Source: Cryomorphaceae bacterium
GTDB lineage: Bacteria; Bacteroidota; Bacteroidia; Flavobacteriales; Flavobacteriaceae
DNA length: 38,217 bases
Assembly (NCBI GenBank): GCA_003331875.1
Contig: QOQA01000015.1
Location: 1-38,217 of the forward strand
Reading direction: 5' to 3'
The first letter of the stretch is position 1. Every line of letters starts with the position of its first letter. Under the pieces are notes generated by a model that searched no databases, was not told the origin of the DNA, and saw nothing but the letters and a program-made list of their open reading frames with translations. This document shows, piece after piece, positions 26,977-33,268 of the stretch. Both the position numbers and the translations under genes were made by a program.

Positions 26977-27759
26977 TTAAAAATAATTTACAGGATTTGT
27001 TTTACTTTTTGCAATAATGCACGCAAACTTAGGAATTTTTTTGTTAAGATAATTTAAAATAGTCTCTTTTATGTGCCTTTCACTTTCATAGTGTCCAATA
27101 TCAATTATTAATATTTTTTTGTTAGGCTTAAAAAAATCGTGGTATTTAAAGTCGGCGGAAATAAAACAATCAGCTTTTTTTAGAATTGCATAATCAATTG
27201 CAAAACTCCCAGAACCAGAAAGCATGGCTATTTTTTTTATTTTTTTATTTATTAATTTAGAGTGTCTTAAATATTTTAAATTTAATTTCTCCTTTAAAAA
27301 TTCCAAAAAATCGTAATCATTCATTGAACGATTCATAATGCCAATAGTGCCTATTCCTTTTAACTTATTATTTTCATTATTAATTAGTATTGATTGATTT
27401 TTTATATTTAGAATTTTACCAAGTTGATAACTAGTTCCTAATGAATTGTTATCCAAGTTAGTATGAATGCAATAAACATTTATGTTATCATTTAAACACC
27501 TGATTATGTATTTGTTTATTCTATCATCCATATCGTTAGTTTTTGGATCTACTATGAATAAGGGATGAAAACTAATAATTAAATTTGCTTCTACTGAAAT
27601 ACATTCATCAATTATATCATCAGTTATATCTAATGTAATTACTGCTTTTGTAATTTCTGATTGTAATTCACCAACTAAAAGTCCAACATTATCAAATTCT
27701 TCAGCATCACAAGGTGGGCACCAATCATCTAATGTTTTTATGATTTTTGAAAGTAACAT
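26977..27759 (-). CDS. Nif3-like dinuclear metal centre protein (short form)
   Basis: A member of the Nif3/YbgI family, which forms toroidal hexamers with a two-metal site; some homologues act as GTP cyclohydrolase-like enzymes, but the role is unsettled. Visible features are AEEFDNVGLLVGE, NLIISFHPLFI (first metal-binding His), VYCIHTNLDNN with the conserved Asp, and a C-terminal IDIGHYESERHI holding the last His/Glu ligands. The start is the ATG at 27759 (MLLSKIIKTLDDWCPP, 260 residues). A TTG at 27774 falls within the -7 box and is rejected. Flavobacterial relatives are usually about 365 residues, with an inserted domain; here that insertion is absent. The gene is followed after one base by the coiled-coil gene. 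Confidence 0.88.
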   Translation of the reverse strand: MLLSKIIKTLDDWCPPCDAEEFDNVGLLVGELQSEITKAVITLDITDDIIDECISVEANLIISFHPLFIVDPKTNDMDDRINKYIIRCLNDNINVYCIHTNLDNNSLGTSYQLGKILNIKNQSILINNENNKLKGIGTIGIMNRSMNDYDFLEFLKEKLNLKYLRHSKLINKKIKKIAMLSGSGSFAIDYAILKKADCFISADFKYHDFFKPNKKILIIDIGHYESERHIKETILNYLNKKIPKFACIIAKSKTNPVNYF

Positions 27760-27771
27760 CAAATTTTTTAT

Positions 27772-27779
27772 CAAATATA
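27772..27779 (-). promoter_or_regulatory. Candidate -7 box for nif3-like gene
   Basis: Reads TATATTTG on the minus strand, a perfect TAnnTTTG, 12 bases before the ATG at 27759. It overlaps the alternative TTG start and so helps decide the true start. No -33 TTG is apparent. Confidence 0.5.
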
Positions 27780-27784
27780 AAATT

Positions 27785-27792
27785 TATATTTT
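27785..27792 (+). promoter_or_regulatory. Candidate -7 box for lpxK
   Basis: TATATTTT, a 7/8 match to TAnnTTTG, nine bases before the lpxK ATG. Only five bases separate it from the divergent nif3 box, so the two promoters would compete for polymerase. Confidence 0.35.
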
Positions 27793-27801
27793 CGCCTGTA
27801 G

Positions 27802-28812
27802 ATGTTACTTAGAAAAATACTTTTCCCAGTCGCCATATTAAATTTTCTATTTCAACTAACCAGAAGTTTTTTATATTCTACTAATTTCCTGAAGGTTTAT
27901 GAATCTAAAATAAATACAGTTTGTATCGGAAATTTGTCACTGGGTGGCACTGGTAAAACACCATTAGTAAAATTTTTAATTGAGAGGTTTCCTAAAAAAA
28001 TAAATATCTCAGTATTAAGCAGAGGTTATAAAAGAAAAACTAAAGGTTTTGTGGAGGTTTTGGCTGACTCTGATATTAATGATGTTGGAGATGAAAATTT
28101 TATGATAAAACAAACCTTTAAAAATGTTAATGTTTTTGCTTGCGAGGATCGGTTATTTGCAATAAATAGAATTTCAAAAAATTTTAACAATGATGATGTT
28201 TTAATACTTGATGATGCCATGCAACATAGAAAAATAAAGTGTAAGCTTAACATACTTTTAACAAAGTTTGATGAACCATTTTATAATGATTTTATTTTTC
28301 CTTTTGGCAATTTAAGAGAACCAAGAAATGGTTTTAAAAGAGCAAACCTTATTATCATAACCAAATGCCCCAATAATTTAACATCATTCCAAAAAGAAAA
28401 GATTATAAAAAAAATTAAACCTTTAAATCATCAAAGAATTTTTTTTAGTAAAATTATTTATGAGGATATTTTAAATGGAAAAAAAAATATTCATATTTCA
28501 GATTTAGATTCTGATTTTACGTTAATAACCGGTATTGCGGACAGTAGACCACTAACAAGATATTTAAAATTAAAAAAATTAAAATTCAATCATTTATCAT
28601 ATAATGATCATTATAATTATAATCAAAATGATATTAAACAAATTTTAAAATATAGTGGAAATAAAAAAATATTAACAACAAAGAAAGACTACTTCAAAAT
28701 TATGACGATTTATGATTTTAATAACTTGTTTTATATAGATATTAAAATAGATTTTTTTGGGGAATCAAATGATTTAGTTAACCAAATCTCCAATAAATTA
28801 AATCTCAATTGA
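27802..28812 (+). CDS. lpxK: Tetraacyldisaccharide 4'-kinase
   Basis: Phosphorylates the 4' position of the lipid A disaccharide at the inner membrane, the sixth step of lipid A synthesis; it confirms a Gram-negative envelope. The 336-residue protein has an N-terminal membrane-associating segment (LFPVAILNFLFQL), the P-loop GNLSLGGTGKTP with Lys52-Thr53, LSRGYKRKTKGF, GDENFMIKQ, and the Walker-B-like VLILDDAMQHRKIK. The C-terminal region is more divergent (HLSYNDHYNYNQNDI, TTKKDYFK) but contains the expected motifs. ATG start. The 3' end overlaps the opposing lipA gene by eight bases. It diverges from the Nif3-like gene across a 42-base region holding two candidate promoters. Confidence 0.94.
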   Translation: MLLRKILFPVAILNFLFQLTRSFLYSTNFLKVYESKINTVCIGNLSLGGTGKTPLVKFLIERFPKKINISVLSRGYKRKTKGFVEVLADSDINDVGDENFMIKQTFKNVNVFACEDRLFAINRISKNFNNDDVLILDDAMQHRKIKCKLNILLTKFDEPFYNDFIFPFGNLREPRNGFKRANLIIITKCPNNLTSFQKEKIIKKIKPLNHQRIFFSKIIYEDILNGKKNIHISDLDSDFTLITGIADSRPLTRYLKLKKLKFNHLSYNDHYNYNQNDIKQILKYSGNKKILTTKKDYFKIMTIYDFNNLFYIDIKIDFFGESNDLVNQISNKLNLN

Positions 28813-29743
28813 TGTGTTTTTTTGCTTTGTAAGATGACCTTACAAGTGGACCACTTTCTACATGGATAAAACCTAGATCTTTTGCAAAATCTTTGTAAAA
28901 GCTAAATTTTGTTGGTTCAATAAATTCTTTGACGGGTAAATGCCTTTTACTGGGCTGTAAATATTGTCCAATAGTTACTACATCCACTTTAGCTTTGCGC
29001 AGATCACGTAGCGTTTCCATAACTTCAAATTCTTTTTCGCCTAATCCAAGCATTATTCCAGATTTAGTTCTTTTTGCGCCATTATCTTTTAGATATTTAA
29101 GAACATCCATACTTCTATCATATTTAGCTTGAATTCTAACTTCACGAGTTAGTCTTCTAACTGTTTCAATATTGTGAGAAATAACTTCAGGATTTGCTTC
29201 AATAATTCTATCGATATGTCTTTTCTCACCTTGAAAGTCTGGAATTAAGGTTTCTATGGTTGTCCCAGGGTTGAGTCTCCTAACACTTTTAACTGTCTCA
29301 GCCCATATTATTGAACCTTGATCATGTAAATCATCGCGATCAACAGATGTAATTACAGCATGTTTAATTTTCATAACAGAAATGGATTTGGCAACTTTTT
29401 CAGGCTCCTCCCAGTCAACTGCTTCAGGTTTTCCAGTTTTAACCCCACAAAACCCACACGACCTTGTACAAATGTTGCCTAAAATCATAAATGTTGCGGT
29501 ACCCTCTCCCCAGCATTCACCCATATTAGGACAGCTTCCAGATGAGCAAATGGTATTTAATTTATACTTATCAACCAAACTCCTAATTTCAGAGTATTTT
29601 TTACCTGTGGGTAATTTTACTCTTATCCAATCAGGTTTTTTTTTGAATTCCGATCTCTGTTTTGAAATGATTTTATTCGTTTTCTTTAAATCAATACGAT
29701 TCCAACTTTCTTTTACTTTATTGTCTAAAACTTTTGTACTCAA
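28805..29743 (-). CDS. lipA: Lipoyl synthase, TTG start
   Basis: A radical SAM enzyme that inserts two sulfurs into the octanoyl group put on by LipB. Both clusters are evident: the auxiliary-cluster cysteines in TICSSGSCPNMGECW (Cys66, Cys71, Cys77) and the radical SAM motif CTRSCGFC (Cys92, Cys96, Cys99). Also present are SVDRDDLHDQG, HNIETVRRLTREVR, and the C-terminal SGPLVRSSYKA with the conserved RSSY that supports the sacrificed cluster. Length is 312 residues. The start is TTG at 29743: no ATG or GTG lies between an in-frame stop (29750-29752) and the conserved WIRVKLPTG. The function pairs with lipB, 22 kb away in this window. Confidence 0.96.
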   Translation of the reverse strand: MSTKVLDNKVKESWNRIDLKKTNKIISKQRSEFKKKPDWIRVKLPTGKKYSEIRSLVDKYKLNTICSSGSCPNMGECWGEGTATFMILGNICTRSCGFCGVKTGKPEAVDWEEPEKVAKSISVMKIKHAVITSVDRDDLHDQGSIIWAETVKSVRRLNPGTTIETLIPDFQGEKRHIDRIIEANPEVISHNIETVRRLTREVRIQAKYDRSMDVLKYLKDNGAKRTKSGIMLGLGEKEFEVMETLRDLRKAKVDVVTIGQYLQPSKRHLPVKEFIEPTKFSFYKDFAKDLGFIHVESGPLVRSSYKAKKHIN

Positions 29744-29765
29744 TCTACTTTAATTTAAGAGTTTA

Positions 29766-29773
29766 CAAATATA
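29766..29773 (-). promoter_or_regulatory. Candidate -7 box for lipA
   Basis: Reads TATATTTG on the minus strand, a perfect TAnnTTTG, 22 bases before the TTG start of lipA. The spacer is AT-rich and a -33 TTG is not clear. Confidence 0.45.
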
Positions 29774-29791
29774 TGACTATATAATCAAATT

Positions 29792-31003
29792 TTATACTAA
29801 AGTTATATACCAAATTGAAAAGATTGTTAAAAAAATTATACTGGAAAATGAATATAGTTTCATTGATTTCGAAAGCTTATACTTCTCCGGCATAAATTTA
29901 CTATTTACAAGAGAATAATTCATAATTGCATATACAGGTGCAGTTACAAACGACAGAATAGTTGCTATTTTAATTAAGTTTCCCATTTCTGATTCAAAAA
30001 ATATAAAAATTACCATTGTTATTGTTGATACAATCAAAATCCATTTATTGTATCCACTAAATTTATTAAAGCTCAATAATTTTAGTGTTTGACTCATGGC
30101 TCTCGGTGACGCATCTAAACAGGTAATTGTAGTGCTCAACATTGTTGTGAATGCGGCAACTGAAATAAAAACTTTAACATTATCTCCTAAGTTAATTGTA
30201 TATAATTGAATCAATTGATTAGCAAACTCAGATCCATTATTTGAAAATGTTTGTCCAGACCCAAACATAACAAAAGCACCAAGTGAAATAAAGCAAAAAC
30301 CAATTATTACAGTAGTAATATATCCAACATTAAAATCAAATAATGCTGATTTATAATCTATTCTATTATTCAATTTTACTTTTTCTTTGGTCCAGATGGA
30401 TTGCCAAATTGAAATATCCAAGGGAGCAGGCATCCAGCCCATGAAAGCAGCTAGAAAAACTATCCCTGAAATTTCGACAGGAAATATTTGATTGAGTGTT
30501 ATTTCTCCAAGATTATTATTACCTGCAAACACTACAGCAAGTAATGTCGATAAAGCTAAAATTACAATAACTATTTTTATAAAATTATCAAGTAATTTAT
30601 ATTTTCCTACTGTAAGAATTACAATGCAAAGAATTAGAATGAATGATGACATTAGGGTTATGTTTTTTGTAAAACCAAAGAGTTCAACTGCTAACCCTGC
30701 AGTTACTATTGTTACTGCTGCTTGAATTGTAAAAATTGTTACAATTGATAGCATTAAATAGATGTATAGTACGTAGTTACCAATTTTTTTATAACCTTGT
30801 AACAAGGTTTCACCTGTTGAAATAGCGTATCTAGTCCCAAACAAAAAAAAGGGATATTTAAAAAAATTACATAAAAGTAATGCCCAAACTAATCCAAAAC
30901 CAAATTCTGCACCTGCCTTAGTTGATTGAACAAGATGGGAAACTCCAATTGCCGCTCCTGCAAATAATAAACCAGGCCCCAGTTTCTTAACTTTATCAAT
31001 CAT
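29792..31003 (-). CDS. Nramp-family transporter lacking canonical metal ligands
   Basis: A 403-residue inner-membrane protein with about 11 hydrophobic segments and an Nramp fold signature: GPGLLFAGAAIGVSH in the first helix, GTRYAISTGETLLQGY, and FMGWMPAPLDISIWQS in the sixth. In classic Mn2+/Fe2+ transporters helix 1 carries DPGN and helix 6 carries MPH; here these positions read GVSH (residues 20-23) and MPA (191-193). The metal ligands Asp and Asn are therefore missing. Substrate cannot be assumed to be Mn2+ or Fe2+; Mg2+ or a non-metal solute is possible. It overlaps the ECF sigma gene by eight bases and is the last gene of a five-gene run, so it may be a target or partner of that sigma factor. 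Confidence 0.85.
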   Translation of the reverse strand: MIDKVKKLGPGLLFAGAAIGVSHLVQSTKAGAEFGFGLVWALLLCNFFKYPFFLFGTRYAISTGETLLQGYKKIGNYVLYIYLMLSIVTIFTIQAAVTIVTAGLAVELFGFTKNITLMSSFILILCIVILTVGKYKLLDNFIKIVIVILALSTLLAVVFAGNNNLGEITLNQIFPVEISGIVFLAAFMGWMPAPLDISIWQSIWTKEKVKLNNRIDYKSALFDFNVGYITTVIIGFCFISLGAFVMFGSGQTFSNNGSEFANQLIQLYTINLGDNVKVFISVAAFTTMLSTTITCLDASPRAMSQTLKLLSFNKFSGYNKWILIVSTITMVIFIFFESEMGNLIKIATILSFVTAPVYAIMNYSLVNSKFMPEKYKLSKSMKLYSFSSIIFLTIFSIWYITLV

Positions 31004-31508
31004 TATTTTTGATTTTTTCTATCAAAAGTTTTTTTGCTCTAAAAATTTTAATCTTTATTGTATTGATTGGTTGGTCAAGCTTTTCAGATATTTCCTTAAT
31101 TGATAGATCATCAAAATACCTATATTTTAAGACTTCTTTATAATTAGGTTTTAATTGATTTATTTTTTCTTTTAACTCATCATAGCTCTCTTTTTCAATA
31201 AAATCTTCCTCAGGACTTCTAGATAAATTATGTTTTTCAATATTTTCATAATCATTGATTATTGTTTTCTTTTTTCTTAATTGGTCAGCGTAAGTATTTT
31301 TTGCAATTGAAATCAACCATGTTTTAAATAAAAACTTTTTGTCATAAAGTTTTATTTTTTGAAATGCCTTTGAAAATGTTTGAATTGTAACTTCCTCTGA
31401 AACGTACTCGTTTGAGGTTTTTTTTAGTATGTAATTATAAACGTAATCCCAGTTTTCATTTAACAACTTATTAAAAGGAGTTTTCTTTTCATCAAAATTT
31501 GAATTCAT
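30996..31508 (-). CDS. ECF-type sigma-70 factor
   Basis: A 170-residue RNA polymerase sigma factor with only regions 2 and 4. Region 2 (about residues 15-85) shows YVSEEVTIQTFSKAFQKI and TWLISIAKNTYADQLRKKK, matching the -10-binding and melting segments. Region 4 (about 110-165) has LKPNYKEVLKYRYFDDLSIK and the helix-turn-helix EISEKLDQPINTIKIKIFRAKKLL. Start ATG. No FecR-like or zinc anti-sigma gene is adjacent. Instead the gene follows the 68-residue Cys4 membrane protein by five bases and overlaps the Nramp-like gene by eight. I infer, without direct evidence, that the small membrane protein might control it. The regulon is unknown. Confidence 0.93.
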   Translation of the reverse strand: MNSNFDEKKTPFNKLLNENWDYVYNYILKKTSNEYVSEEVTIQTFSKAFQKIKLYDKKFLFKTWLISIAKNTYADQLRKKKTIINDYENIEKHNLSRSPEEDFIEKESYDELKEKINQLKPNYKEVLKYRYFDDLSIKEISEKLDQPINTIKIKIFRAKKLLIEKIKNND

Positions 31509-31513
31509 TTATA

Positions 31514-31720
31514 TTAATTCAAATTTAAATTTGATTTCTTACACTCATTTTCCTCAGGTAGTTTTCCACACAATCCGCAAGGTTTACCTTCTTTATTCAA
31601 AAATGGATTATTTGATGCACATGTTCCTGAAAACTTACCATCTTTTTTAAAAATTATTTTGATTGAAATTCCTGCGAAAGCAACAGAAAGTAGGACAATA
31701 GATATAAAAAATAATTCCAT
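31514..31720 (-). CDS. Small four-cysteine membrane protein
   Basis: A 68-residue protein with one N-terminal transmembrane helix (residues 3-24) followed by KIIFKKDGK, whose positive charges favour a cytoplasmic C-terminus. The tail has four cysteines (34, 48, 51, 60) in the spacing C-x13-C-x2-C-x8-C, including PCGLCGK, suitable for binding a metal or for a disulfide switch. I recall similar small proteins in flavobacteria annotated only as membrane or secreted proteins. The ATG lies three bases after the murB stop and the stop five bases before the ECF sigma ATG, so it is firmly inside the operon. A role as sensor or anti-sigma-like partner is a hypothesis based only on position and topology. 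Confidence 0.85.
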   Translation of the reverse strand: MELFFISIVLLSVAFAGISIKIIFKKDGKFSGTCASNNPFLNKEGKPCGLCGKLPEENECKKSNLNLN

Positions 31721-31723
31721 GAA

Positions 31724-32731
31724 TTAAATGATGTTAACTTCTTCCTCAAGCAATATATCAAATTTTTCTAATACTGTAGATTTTATTTTTTGTGAAAATG
31801 AATAGATTTCTTTACCCGTAGCATTACCAAGATTTGTAATTACCAGTGCTTGATTCTTATATACACCAACATTTTTTTCTTTGATCTTTTTAAAACCACA
31901 ATTTTCAATAAGCCATGCTGCTGATAATTTATATTTAGATCTATTTTCTTTATAAAAAACTAGTCCTGAAAATCTTTCCTTAAGTCTGGTCAAAGTATCT
32001 TGAGAAACAATAGGGTTTTTGAAAAAACTACCTGAATTACCTATTAATGATGGGTCTGGTAATTTATATTTCCTAATATCACTTACTATTTCTCCAATGT
32101 CCTTGATCGTTGGATTTTTTATTTTTTTATTTTTTATAACATCGTCTAAACTCTTATAAGCTCTATGAATCTTATGTTTATTTTTTGATAATTTGAGTAC
32201 AACTTCGGTTATAATAAATTTATTTTTTAATGATTTTTTAAAAATTGATGAGCGGTAAGAAAATTCACATTCAATCGATTTAAATTTCTTTTTTTCTAAG
32301 TTCTCAATAAGAAAACCTGAACAAGAAATTAGAACATCTTTAATCTCCACACCATATGCCCCTATGTTTTGAATGGGAGCTGCTCCTACAAAACCAGGTA
32401 TAGAAATCAAATTTTCAACTCCACCAAGGTTTTTTGAGATTGCCCACCTAACAAATTCATCCCAAACTTCTCCAGCTCCAATTGATATATGAACTGAATT
32501 ATTGCTTTCGTAAATAATTTTTATTCCCTTAATTTTAATATTAATTATTGGTTTTTCAATATCATCGGTAAATAAAATATTTGTACCTCCACCAAGAATG
32601 ATTATTTTTTTTTCTTTTAATAAATTGAGAACTTTTAACGCCTGATCTTCAGACTTTATATTGTAAAACTCTTTTGAAATCACATCAACCCCAAAAGAAT
32701 TGTGTGACTTTAAAGAAATATTTTTTTTCAA
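31724..32731 (-). CDS. murB: UDP-N-acetylenolpyruvoylglucosamine reductase, TTG start
   Basis: Reduces UDP-GlcNAc-enolpyruvate to UDP-MurNAc with FAD and NADPH, an early cytoplasmic step of peptidoglycan synthesis. The 335-residue protein has the FAD-binding motifs IILGGGTNILF and LISIPGFVGAAPIQNIGAYG, a Tyr-containing FSYRSSIFKK segment, and GNSGSFFKNP with the proton-donating Ser. It closes with KLSAAWLIENCGFK and NQALVITNLGNATG. The start codon is TTG at 32731 (MKKNISLKSHNSFGVDV): no ATG, GTG or other TTG occurs between it and the in-frame stop at 32750-32752. It lies 27 bases after the DUF1573 stop and 3 bases before the Cys4 membrane gene. Confidence 0.95.
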   Translation of the reverse strand: MKKNISLKSHNSFGVDVISKEFYNIKSEDQALKVLNLLKEKKIIILGGGTNILFTDDIEKPIINIKIKGIKIIYESNNSVHISIGAGEVWDEFVRWAISKNLGGVENLISIPGFVGAAPIQNIGAYGVEIKDVLISCSGFLIENLEKKKFKSIECEFSYRSSIFKKSLKNKFIITEVVLKLSKNKHKIHRAYKSLDDVIKNKKIKNPTIKDIGEIVSDIRKYKLPDPSLIGNSGSFFKNPIVSQDTLTRLKERFSGLVFYKENRSKYKLSAAWLIENCGFKKIKEKNVGVYKNQALVITNLGNATGKEIYSFSQKIKSTVLEKFDILLEEEVNII

Positions 32732-32758
32732 AAAATTATTATTAGAATTTTAGATCAA

Positions 32759-33172
<414 letters not shown>

Positions 33173-33188
33173 ACGGTTTTAATTTATA

Positions 33189-33196
33189 CAAATTTA
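33189..33196 (-). promoter_or_regulatory. Candidate -7 box for DUF1573-murB-sigma-Nramp operon
   Basis: Reads TAAATTTG on the minus strand, a perfect TAnnTTTG, 16 bases before the DUF1573 ATG. No strong -33 TTG at the normal distance; a TTG nine bases upstream is too close. Confidence 0.5.
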
Positions 33197-33246
33197 ACCC
33201 TTTTGCAAAAAAATCACTATACTTTTAATAATTCTACGTAGTTAGT

Positions 33247-33254
33247 TACTTTTG
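33247..33254 (+). promoter_or_regulatory. Candidate -7 box for valS
   Basis: TACTTTTG, a perfect TAnnTTTG, 14 bases before the valS ATG. A partial -33 (TTA) lies 20 bases upstream. The spacer contains the 8-base palindrome CTACGTAG (33234-33241), which could be a small operator or chance. Confidence 0.5.
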
Positions 33255-33268
33255 TCTAAAATATTCAA

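Noticed and set aside
29766-29786. AT-rich palindrome upstream of lipA (ATATA...TATAT)
   Set aside because: Five A-T pairs in an AT-rich genome are expected by chance; the -7 box explains the motif.
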